Shown here piece by piece: positions 55,590-64,000 of a DNA stretch of 64,000 bases; positions within the stretch are counted from its first letter, which is position 1; every line of letters starts with the position of its first letter. Location of the stretch: positions 189,790,760 through 189,854,759 of the forward strand of contig CM069433.1 of assembly GCA_035610365.1 (NCBI GenBank), written 5' to 3'. Source of the DNA: Aquatica leii (Eukaryota > Arthropoda > Insecta > Coleoptera > Lampyridae). Under the pieces are notes generated by a model that was given only the letters and a program-made list of their open reading frames with translations, ran no database searches and was not told the DNA's origin. The position numbers and the translations under genes are program-made.

Positions 55590-56052
55590 CTTGATTATCT
55601 CCAACTTCTGTCGATGTGCCAGGCTTAGGGTCATCGTTGCTACTTTCGATTAATGAAAAATCTTCAGTTTCATCCGTCATTTCAAAACCAGCAGAATCAT
55701 CAGCATATTGTTCTAATTGGCTATCGTCAGCAGCATCCGTCTGTAAGTGTTCTGTACTTTCATTAGGTTCCATTTTAAGATTCACATCATCGGAAGATTG
55801 CGAGTGATTAGTATTTACAGAAGCAACTTCGTATTTACTCCCAGTTGTTGTCGTTACAGCTGAGACAGGTGCTGTGGTCGATGGTGTTGTAGAAACATTG
55901 CTGAATTTTGGTCGTTTCGAAGCAGGTCCAGAAAATCTTTTCGACCGTGAAGCAGTAGTAGGTTTTGGATCACTAGTATCGTGAACTCGTTTCGCCGTCG
56001 TTTCTGTAGGTAACTTTTCAACTTCCAGTTCACTTTCAGAATCATTTTGAGC
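55590..56052 (-). CDS. mod(mdg4): mod(mdg4) common exon 3 (acidic linker)
   Basis: The acceptor TTAATTTTAG precedes 56,052 and the donor is GTAGGT after 55,590. The exon is 463 bases, 154 codons plus one, so every 3' module must supply two bases. It encodes a low-complexity, acidic, Ser/Thr-rich linker: [15 protein letters not shown], a basic patch ([16 protein letters not shown]) that could be the nuclear signal, a Thr-rich run, then [19 protein letters not shown] and [14 protein letters not shown]. This matches the role of the common linker exon in mod(mdg4). The last G of the exon begins the split codon. Confidence 0.88.
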
Positions 56053-56105
56053 CTAAAATTAAAATCTAAATAAAACTGTACGTTAAATTCGTTAAAACTA
56101 CTTAC

Positions 56106-56462
56106 TCCACTATCACCCGTCAGTCCTTTAACTTGTAACGCCTCTGCAGTTTTAATAAATGTTGGTAAATTTTCTTGAGCAACTTGTACTTCGCCTTGAT
56201 ACATAAAATGTAGCAAATCACTTAATGCTATATAACTAACGTCTTTCATAAATACTATAGGATGCTTGCAAGGGTTAGTTTGGAACAACTCGCGGAAATA
56301 AGGACTACACACTGAAAGTACCATTTTATGGGCTTTTAAATATTTTCCTTCGACGGCCAAAGTCACATCGACTAAATCTTCAGTTTCCAAAAGAGATTGC
56401 ATTCCCATACTCATATTCTTGTGGAAATTGTCCCAACACAGAGAAAATTGCTCCGAAGCCAT
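56106..56462 (-). CDS. mod(mdg4): mod(mdg4) common exon 2 (BTB domain)
   Basis: The acceptor ATCCTTTCAG lies 20 bases before the start codon at 56,462 and the donor GTAAGT follows 56,106. It is 119 codons in phase 0. The start [13 protein letters not shown] is the typical mod(mdg4) opening. The BTB/POZ fold continues with [51 protein letters not shown] and [19 protein letters not shown], covering residues about 5-115. BTB domains drive dimerisation and contact with partners on chromatin. An upstream in-frame ATG (56,504) lies in the intron, so 56,462 is the real start. No lesion is seen. Confidence 0.93.
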
Positions 56463-56567
56463 AATGAAATAATAAACGGTGTCTGAAAGGATAACGCCAA
56501 ACATTAACCAAATATGGCGCCTAAATCGATACCGACAACAAACTTTAATTAGAAAAATTTAACTCAC

Positions 56568-56635
56568 CGACAATGAGAGATGACGTTCATGCACTTTGAT
56601 AGTACAGTGTGATCTTGGTGGTTAATTTACACACT
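56568..56635 (-). other. mod(mdg4): Probable 5' non-coding exon 1 of mod(mdg4)
   Basis: On the minus strand, CATCTCTCATTGTCG is followed by a consensus donor GTGAGT (56,567 down), and an 84-base intron leads to the acceptor at 56,484-56,483. No ATG-led frame of use lies in it. The transcription start is unknown; I guess upstream sequence around 56,630. Confidence 0.5.
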
Positions 56636-56639
56636 ATTT

Positions 56640-56889
56640 AATGAGGATAGTAGTACAAAATCGCATAATTATATCCAATATCCGGTCCTTAATTATTTAT
56701 ACAGTAAACAGCAAGCGTACTTTCCACAAATGCTTCTGCGCAAACTCGAACAAAAGAAAACTTGTTTTTTTTACAGTGTTGCAAGATTTTATTTTTTTAT
56801 GTTTAACTATGGGCATTTATTAAAACTTTTCAAGTTTTTTTAACTGAATGCAACACAAATAAAATCAAACTTATATTCACGTAATTCGT
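56640..56889. other. Presumed mod(mdg4) promoter region
   Basis: This is the sequence between the likely first exon and the adjacent Jockey-like LINE. I see no clear core promoter motif. The gene has at most about 250 bp of non-transposon sequence upstream. Confidence 0.3.
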
Positions 56890-59357
56890 GTGAAGTTGTA
56901 GGTCTCCCATCGAACGCGTCCCTAGGTGGTGGATAAGGGAACACTTCCCAGATATAGGAGGCACTAGGGAAATCAAATACCTAGCGTGAACCAAAACCTT
57001 CAGACAAGGACGTGCCTTTAGTCTCGTAAGACATCGTCTGAAAGGAGGGAATCCCAACAGAAAAGACAAAGCGGTAGATCAGTCTCATTTATATAATGGC
57101 GGAACCAAAAACTAAACCTATCCCAGGAGGTTACCGTAGAACACGGAAAATCCCTCACTGAACATAGTTCTGCACCCTTTGTAGAACTATGCACAGACAA
57201 CCCCACGGATTCTGCGGGGGGCCAATTTCGCTTAAATAAATCGATATTAGAACAAAAACCAAATACCACTAAAAAAAGGCTCCAACAGGCATTCCATTCC
57301 ATCCAAGTTTAATTCGGCAGTACACAACAAAGAAGTCCCAGACCTCAATTTGATGAAGTATAGCAATCTGGAAATTCTAACTTTGAGGACAACATGCCCC
57401 CCAACTTGGCAGAAGGTACCACAAACACGAAATCCTAAAAAGAAAAAACTGAGTAGGTTATCTCCAGAAGGCATTACAACATCCATCCGTTTTAATGCAC
57501 TACTCATAAACCAGAAGGACAAACACGTAGTGACACCTGCAGAACAGAAACCAAACAAACCTCCACCAATGGTTGTGTATGGCATTCATGAACTCAAAAA
57601 ATTAATGGAGACTGTTATTAATACAACTAGCTTCAGATATATAATAGTCAACAAAAACTTGCTACGTATAATAGTAGATTGTGTTGAAAACTATAAAAAA
57701 ATTGTAGATCTGATTAGACAAAAAGGACTAATAGGACATACTTTCACAAGAAACGAAACCCCATGCTACAAAATTGTGATCAAAAATCTTCACCACACTA
57801 CCCCTCAGAAGGCCATTGCAGAAGAAATTAAAAAAACAGGCAATATAGTCCGGGCATAGATAATCAACTCACGGTATGGCCCCAATAGAAAGCCTACGTC
57901 AACCTTTTTTGTTAATCTAGAACCAGGTTAAAATAATTAAGCTGTTAAAGACATTCAATACATATACAGCCAAAAAGTTAAAATTGAAGACCCAAGGAAA
58001 AGGAAAAACATTGTTCAATGTCAAAGGTGACAGCAATATGGTCACTGCAAGAACAATTGCATGAGGCCATACAGATGTGTAAAGTGTGGGGAAGGTCATA
58101 AAACATCAGATTGTTTGAATAAGGACAAAAACGCTCCTGCAAAATGTGCATTATGCTCATGTGACCACCCTGCTAATTACTAAGGCTGCGAGGTCTATAG
58201 ACAAATCCTAGCCAGAAAAAAGAAAACCATCTATCCAAGAACACAACAAGCCGAGCAAACATCAACATCAACTTCTACAGTACTACCATCACAACTTCAA
58301 CCATCACATCCCAACACCTCAAGTAGAACAGTTCAAAACAATCCTGACATATGCAAGAGCTACTGGTGGGCATCTACAGGAATCCCTACCAGAAGAAAAC
58401 AAGAATAACACTCAACAAAGTTCCACACTGGAAAAATTTCTGGTCAAACAAAATAAAAAATCAGATCAACTTTTTCAACAAATCAACAGATCATTGCCAA
58501 ATTAAACCCTTAATGGTTTCCTTTCGAATTGCTGCGTGGAACATTAGCGGACTGTCTCCCAACATAACTGAACTAGAATCTCTAATTATAGCAAACAAAT
58601 TGGATATCGTTCTAATTTCTGAATCACATTGCACACCCAGAAGTTCCTTCCAAATAAAAGGTTACAATATATATTTTACCCCACACCCTTATGGAAGAGC
58701 TCATGCTGGCTCAGCATTAATAATCAGGTCAAATTTAACACAATTCCTAATGGAAAATTACACTTCACACCGCATCCAAGCAACCACAGTACCGATAGAA
58801 GACCGCACTGGTTCCATCAAAGTAAAGAAATGTTTGGGGACTACTTTCAGACTCTTGGAAATATCAGGAGGTGACTGGAACGCTAAGCATACATTCTGGG
58901 GATCCCGTACTACCTTACCGCAAGGTCGTACATTGAAATCCTGTTTAGAAGCAGAAGCAAACCACCTACAACCGTTAGCAACAGAGGAACCTACATGCTG
59001 GCCATCCGATCCCAAGAAACTTCTTGATTTGCTTGATTTCTTTGTTACTAAAGGATTAGGACAGCTGTACTTGACAGTAGGAGCCAACCTTGACTGTAGC
59101 TCTGATCACACTCCAGTACTAATCACCGTGACGACTACCCCAAATAACCAAGAGCAAGTGGAATCCTTGTACAATCATAAAACAGATTGGGAGGGCTTCC
59201 GTAATTATCTTGAAGAACATTTAGAGCTTAAAGTTCCATTAAAGACGTCCGCGAACATTGAAGACTTCTGTGTATACATAACCAACCTGATCCAAGTTGC
59301 AGTCTGGATAAATACACCAAATGTAAAACCAAAATCACCTAGTGTCTCATATTCCTG
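56890..59357 (+). pseudogene. Jockey-like LINE, 5' part with ORF1 and ORF2 endonuclease
   Basis: A GC-rich 5' UTR (GCGTCCCTAGGTGGTGGATA) leads to ORF1. Its PRE_C2HC-like domain spans 57,600-57,850 (SFRYIIVNKNLLRIIVDCVE, then HTFTRNETPCYKIVIKNLH). CCHC knuckles follow at about 58,020-58,190 (GHCKNNCMRPYRCVKCGEG, HKTSDC, CALCSCDHPA). ORF2 starts near 58,510 with an endonuclease: FRIAAWNISGLSPN, LDIVLISESHC, and after a gap GGDWNAKHTFWGSR and SSDHTPVLITV. ORF1 has stops near 57,857 and 58,180, and ORF2 has a frame break near 58,800. The RT is missing because Ty3/gypsy sequence replaces it at about 59,358. Confidence 0.85.
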
Positions 59358-61880
59358 ACGAAACAGGAAAACTAAGAGGTCCGTCGCTGAATGAGGCGCT
59401 CAGTAACGGATCCCTCAGCAACCGCCTCTTTATAGTAGACAAAATGACGGGAACGCGATTTTGAATTGATACCGGTGCTGACGTCTCAGTGATACCGGCG
59501 AAAGCAAGGAGACCTAGTGCCGTGTCGGATTTCCGTTTGTACGCTGCTAACGGTTCTACGATAGACACTTATTACGAGACTGAGATGTTATGTTTAAATT
59601 TCGGGTCACGTGGACCGTACAAGTGGAAATTTTACGTAGCACATGTGTCGCGTCTTATAATTGGTGCAGATTTTTTAAACCACCACGGTTTCTTGGTGGA
59701 TTTGCAAAACAATCGCCTAATTGATACGGCCACTAAACTGTACGTGTCTACATTGTCTGCAACCATCAACGCGGTAACATCAGTTCCGACAATATGCGAG
59801 TCCAGCAACTGTTACGCTCTATTAACGGAATTTGCAGACATCACCAGAGCATCCCAAGGACCGACGGGAAACAACCACGATCTTCAACATCACATAATAG
59901 TAAAAGTCGCACCAGTCGCACAACGTCTTCGCCGGCTCACACTCGAAAAGTTTGCGGCAGCCAAGGCGGAATTCGAGTATATGCTGGAGCAAGGCATCTG
60001 TAGACCATGCAGCAGACCTTGGACGAACCCGTTACATCTGGTGCCGAAGGAGACTGGGACATGGCGTTCGTACCGATCACAAAAGTTGACATTCCAACAG
60101 CGACCAGAGAAAGCTTCGCCGAGGCAGTTACGTCACCTAGATTTTATTAGGCAATTTACAACTACAATCTTACATATCCCAGGACAAGAGAATGTGGTTG
60201 CCGACGCGCTGTCACGGTTAGACGCCAGAACATTCCCATCGGTAGTGATGACAGAGGAGTTAGCTTCTGAACAAGAACGAGATGAAAAACTTCAGCGACT
60301 AGACGTCACCTCACTAAAGATGCAGCAGTGTAGGCCCCCGGGAGAGTCAACATTAATATGGTGTGATGCATCTACGCAAATACTTAGACCTTATGTACCC
60401 AGCAGTTTGAGTAGGCAAATTTTTAATAATTGTCATGGTGCAGCGCACAGTAGCGCACGATCAACGATGCAGATGGTTTTGCAGCGTTTCGTCTGGCCTG
60501 GCATGCGGAAAGACATCGCACAGTAGACACGTAGCTGTATTCCATGCCAGAGATCTAAAATCAATAGGCACAGAAAAAGTGAACTGCAGGAATTTCTAAT
60601 GCCGGATAAACGTTTTGAACATGTACACTTGGATTTGGTAGGACCACTACCGCCATCGAAAAGATACAGATATTGCTTAACAATGTTAGATCGTTTCTCC
60701 AGGTGGCCGGAAGCTATTCCGTTGGCGGATATCACTGCAGGAACCGTCGCCGAAGCTTTCTGCACAAATTGGGTCTCACGTTACGGCACACCGCGCACGA
60801 TTACTACCGATTAGGGCCGGCAACTTGAAGCAGCGCTAACAAGTTTGGTTACAAGGCTATTGGGTATTCAACGCGCACGCTGCACTGCCTATAGGTCCCA
60901 AACTAACGGCATCTTGGAGCGATGGCATCGAACCTTGAAGACAGCAGTTAGATGTCACAAAAGCGATAAATGGTCTGAGATACTGCTAACCGTGTTACTG
61001 GATCTACGCACAATCTATAAAGAAGATCTCACCTGTTCACCGGCAGAGATGGTATACGGGACAACGCTAAGAATTCCAGGCGAAATGTTTGTAAACAACA
61101 CAGGCCACCAGCTCGACCCAATTTCTTTCACAGGAATGCTACAGCAACAAATGCGAAATCTCCAATCGGTCCCTACAGCCCGTTACGACCAAACTGCTGT
61201 TTTTGTTCATCCCGAACTCTCAAAACGTGCACACACGTTTTCTTGCGAGATGACACAGTGAGAAAACCATTGCAGCAGCTATATAGGGGCCCGTACGAAG
61301 TTCTCGCTAGAAACGGCAAGTATTTACCGTTAGGGTCAATGGCAGCTCCGTGAAAGTCGCAGTGGATCGGCTGAAACCATGCTTTATGCCATCTACGGGA
61401 GATCAGCCGCTGACGACGACCAGCGCCGCGCCAACCCCTTCAGGTTTAGAGTTAACGACACCAGTCCCCACCGAGGAGAAACAGCAGCAAACCACAACGA
61501 CGCCAATAGTCACTACATCTAGAGCAAGCCACCAGTCAGATTTGTCGAAGGTCGCAAGCGCGACTCCGTCGCTGCAAGGGGAGTACTGTAGCGGTTAGTA
61601 TCGAGACCGCCAGCATTTTGAATTTAGCATGATCGAGAAAGAGCGAACCGAGAAACAGCGAACCAGGAACGAGGCCAACGGTAGCGTCCGGCCGACAGGG
61701 TAGTTCCGTACCAAGCGCGCAACGCAACTCCTCGTTTGATTACATTGTTAGAATGCATTTTTGTAATAACGTTTAAGTTGTGTGTTTTATTTTTTTTTGT
61801 GTAAATAATGTTACTTAGTTTATATCCGTATTAAATAAAGTAGTAGTTGACTGTTAATTAACTAGAAACCTAGAACCGTG
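59358..61880 (+). mobile_element. Ty3/gypsy LTR retrotransposon fossil
   Basis: Parts recognisable in order on the plus strand are: an aspartic protease-like stretch (about 59,460-59,770, with LIIGADFLNHHG); reverse transcriptase and RNase H remnants (about 59,890-60,240, with HIPGQENVVADALSRL); an integrase zinc-binding region (about 60,400-60,526); an integrase core (about 60,600-61,080, with [11 protein letters not shown] and QTNGILERWHR); and a proline/threonine-rich tail. A 3' LTR may begin with TGTAGCGGTTAG at 61,587 and end around 61,880; no 5' LTR is seen. The element is broken, with several breaks, and incomplete. Moderately readable frames suggest middle age, younger than the fragment at 4,318. 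Confidence 0.85.
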
Positions 61881-62039
61881 ATGAACGAACAGCATGAGGT
61901 TGCAGATAGATCTCATACTATGAGGACTCTGTGCCTTTATGTGAAGTAGTGTATCTTGGGTCTATAATATAGCTAAGTGCCTGCTTTTATATATCAAAGA
62001 CGCGGTAGGTTGTTTCCATGATAATGGACCCTACATTTT

Positions 62040-62190
62040 ATATCATTTGTTTGATACATTATTAGTTGTTTATTATATATGTACATTAATGGTCCACGTT
62101 TGTTTGTACAGACACTTCAACTTTAGCTGAGTTGCTTCCGTAACCAGGACCTCAGTACCTACTGACAGGCCGTCAACAGTGCTCACATTT
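62040..62190. repeat. Diverged third copy of the 563-bp repeat core
   Basis: It shares GTTTATTATATATGTA-like words and the distinctive GAGTTGCTTCCGTAACCAGGACCTCAGTACC phrase with the tandem pair at 21,396-22,531. It shows the repeat is dispersed rather than purely local. Confidence 0.65.
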
Positions 62191-62204
62191 CTATACTCTG
62201 TGAT

Positions 62205-62340
62205 ATTGAAATTACAACACCAAGAAGAGGTGGAAATTTTGTGACCAAACTTGGCAGGAAGAACATGGGGTTCTACCACTTCGTTAACATATCGCCGGGC
62301 GTTCATATTGCCTCGGATGAATACCAAACGAAACTTACTC
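62205..62340 (-). pseudogene. Tc1-like transposase 3' fragment with terminus
   Basis: The minus strand reads VFIRGNMNARRYVNEVVEPH, and the terminus word GACCAAACTTGGCAGG follows. Both match the Tc1-like element at 36,040 (LIQGNMNAHRYVDEV and GGACCAAACTTGGCAG). It is a short 3' fragment. Confidence 0.7.
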
Positions 62341-62499
62341 CCATAGGTTATAGCATCCGCTCAATAGAAAATTGAACATTCAGATGCTTTCCACGCCTTC
62401 GTCTAACTCTCATACGGTCATTATGCATCCTCAAACAGAATCCGAATTCATCGCACTGAAGACTACTCTATGCTATTCCAGATTCTATTGGCTGACAAT

Positions 62500-62703
62500 T
62501 ATCATCTGTGGGGTGTTGAACATTTTTACGCAATTTTTATTTATGCGCATCAGCTACATTTTTTAGTAAATTTATAGGCTGGAATCGTAAGAGAGGCCGA
62601 TTAAATAATAAACATTATTTAATTTTTTTAGATAACGTTCTGTCAGAGCTTCTTATGATGGCTTACCGCTTACATCCGACAAAGAATTTGGTTTCAACAT
62701 GAT
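62500..62703 (+). pseudogene. Mariner-like element fragment, copy C
   Basis: Words such as TGCGCATCA, AGTAAAT-TATAGGC and TTTGGTTTCAACATGATGGA match the DDE half of copy B2 (54,040-54,230). It is truncated at both sides; the purine-rich LINE begins directly after CATGATGGA. Confidence 0.6.
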
Positions 62704-62705
62704 GG

Positions 62706-64000
62706 ATGGATGGTGAGTTAGTAGAAATGTGTAAAGGACTGTTAAAGGAGGTAAAGAGTATAAGATAGGAACAAATTAAGATGGGTAAGAAGTTGGAAGA
62801 GAATAATAATAAGGTATAGGAGATGAAAGAAGAATTAAGAAAGTCAAATGAAGAATGGAAAAGGAAATTTGAAGAAATGGGAGAAAAGTATAGAAAGTTG
62901 GAGGCCAGATTGGAGAAGATAGAAAGAAGCTGGGAAAAAACGAAAAAGAAAAAAGGAGAACAAACATAATCATAAGAGGTATGGAAGTGAAAGATGGAAA
63001 GAAGGAGCAAAAGGAACAAGTGGAAAATTGGTTAAAGAAGGATTTAAATATTGAGAAAACAGTGGTAGAAACTAGAAAGTTAGCAGAGCGTGTAATGTTA
63101 GTAAAGATGGGTACATTTGAGGATAAGTTAGACGTATGGAAGCAAAAGAAAAAGAATAAGAGGTACGAGCATTTATTTAGACGATGACATGACGAGAAGG
63201 GAAATAGAAATCCAAAAGAAGATAAGATATGAGGCGAATAAGATGAAGGGAGAGGGGAAAAGTATTAAAATAGGATTCTTGAAAGTGTGGGTGGAAGGTG
63301 AAGAAAGATTTTGGGATGAGGAGAGGGGAACTCTAGTGAAGAAGGGGGCAAAAAAACTAAGAGTTGGGGGAGGGAAGGAAGGATCAAATGATGTTGGATT
63401 AGCAAGTTTTAAGGAAAAAGAGATGGAAAAGCAGAATCAAATGAAATTATTGTTTTGGAATGTGGCAGGTATAAAAAATAAGGGAGAGGATTTCTAGAGA
63501 TACGTGGAAGGCTTTGATATGATGGGAATGTCGGAAACATGGTTGGAGGAAAAAGACTGGGAAGTATGGAAGAAAAAATTACCAGAGGGGTATAATTGGA
63601 AGGTGGAATTTGCAACTAGAAGAGAAAGTAAAGGTAGAGCAAGAGGAGGAATAATAACGGGCATAAAAAGGAACTGGTCGGGTGAAGAAGAGGAGGGAAA
63701 CGAGAAGCAAGAAAAAGGGATAGTAAAAAATTATGTGGTTAGAGAAGGAAAGGAAAAATATATAGTGTTAACAGTTTATGGGCGGGATATGAAGATGTTA
63801 AGTGAACAGATTGAGAATATGGTACAGGGGGAGGAAAAAGAAAAGATTATTATAGAGGATGATTTTAACGCGAGAACAGGGGAAAAGGGAGGAGTAATTA
63901 TAGGAAGGGAAGTAAAGAGAAGAGCATGGATAAGACAGTTAATAAGAATGGGAAAATGTTAGTGGAGATGTGTGAGGAAAAAGGTTGGTCAATCCTAAAT
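62706..64000 (+). pseudogene. Purine-rich LINE, 5' part, running off the window
   Basis: This copy belongs to the family at 13,890-11,867/8,595-7,100. A coiled-coil N-terminus (LRKSNEEWKRKFEEMGEKY) leads to an RRM-like gag part (IIIRGMEVKDGKKE, about 62,970). Next is a basic region, then the endonuclease start (MKLLFWNVAGIKNKGEDF, about 63,437-63,497; MSETWLEEKDWEVWKKKLP, about 63,527; GRARGGIITGIK; DFNARTGEKGG near 63,860). In-frame stops lie near 62,967, 63,187, 63,497 and 63,960. The RT would lie beyond 64,000. Confidence 0.85.

Larger units (their letters stand above)
26965..56640 (-). other. mod(mdg4): mod(mdg4)-like locus: common BTB exons plus alternative FLYWCH modules
   Basis: In Drosophila, mod(mdg4) encodes chromatin, insulator and meiotic pairing proteins. 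They share a BTB N-terminus and differ in alternatively spliced, often trans-spliced, FLYWCH 3' exons. The same design is seen here: a non-coding first exon, a BTB exon, a linker exon ending in phase 1, and eight same-strand modules each beginning with two completing bases. The spacing is uneven. An intron of about 20.3 kb (55,589-35,245) filled with mobile elements lies before module 1, while modules 1-8 fit in about 8.3 kb. All modules seen are on the same strand as the BTB exon, so ordinary cis-splicing could make every isoform. Trans-splicing cannot be judged from sequence. Confidence 0.9.

Noticed and set aside
55590-56462. The BTB exons as the lola gene, another BTB locus with many alternative ends
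   Set aside because: The opening EQFSLCW-x-NF and KGLTGD end fit mod(mdg4), and the alternative tails are FLYWCH, not the C2H2 pairs of lola.
56463-56504. Upstream in-frame ATG at 56,504 as the BTB protein start
   Set aside because: It falls in intron sequence before a good acceptor at 56,484-56,483; the conserved MASEQF start is at 56,462.
1-64000. tRNA genes, rRNA, CRISPR arrays, or telomeric TTAGG arrays
   Set aside because: No cloverleaf with A and B boxes, no rRNA-like conserved blocks, no spaced short repeats and no TTAGG arrays were seen by eye.

Overview
The window is nuclear DNA from an insect, probably holometabolous. It is AT-rich, intron-containing and dense in decayed transposons. 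Three host features can be supported. The first is a compact three-exon MED22 gene (plus strand, 17,649-18,167). The second is a mod(mdg4)-type BTB/FLYWCH locus on the minus strand, running from a 5' non-coding exon near 56,6xx down to about 26,965. The third is a four-exon DUF4806 coding block (minus strand, 25,158-24,374) just downstream of it, which may belong to the same locus.

The mod(mdg4)-like locus is the centrepiece. Two common coding exons (BTB exon 56,462-56,106 and linker exon 56,052-55,590) end one base into a codon. After an intron of about 20 kb come eight alternative 3' modules on the same strand. Every module opens with a splice acceptor followed by exactly the two bases needed to complete that codon. 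Modules 1-4 (35,244-30,398) share a three-exon layout in which the FLYWCH finger is split between exons and the protein ends in a YP-x-EIPF-x-RWR-type tail. Modules 5-8 (30,234-26,965) are single-exon FLYWCH tails. The DUF4806 block starts in the same phase, has no visible start exon of its own, and could be a ninth, non-FLYWCH module.

The rest is mostly mobile DNA, often nested.
- 1-16 kb: two hAT relics, a Ty3/gypsy fossil fragment, a LINE 5' fragment, a purine-rich LINE split in two by a 3.3-kb insertion into a (TA)n run, and a non-autonomous terminal-repeat element.
- 18-24 kb: an R1-like LINE, a 563-bp tandem duplication and a ZBED-like hAT relic.
- Module 2 intron: a short palindromic Polinton/Maverick-type fossil (32,472-34,126) with a perfect 6-bp target duplication.
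- The large intron (35-55 kb): Tc1-like, mariner-like, piggyBac (including two copies tail to tail), LINE tails and a Penelope-like element inside a mariner-like copy.
- 57-64 kb, upstream of the gene: a Jockey-like LINE, a broken Ty3/gypsy fossil, small Tc1 and mariner fragments, and a second copy of the purine-rich LINE running off the window.

All exon boundaries were read by hand from splice consensus and reading phase. Family names rest on remembered motifs, not database searches.
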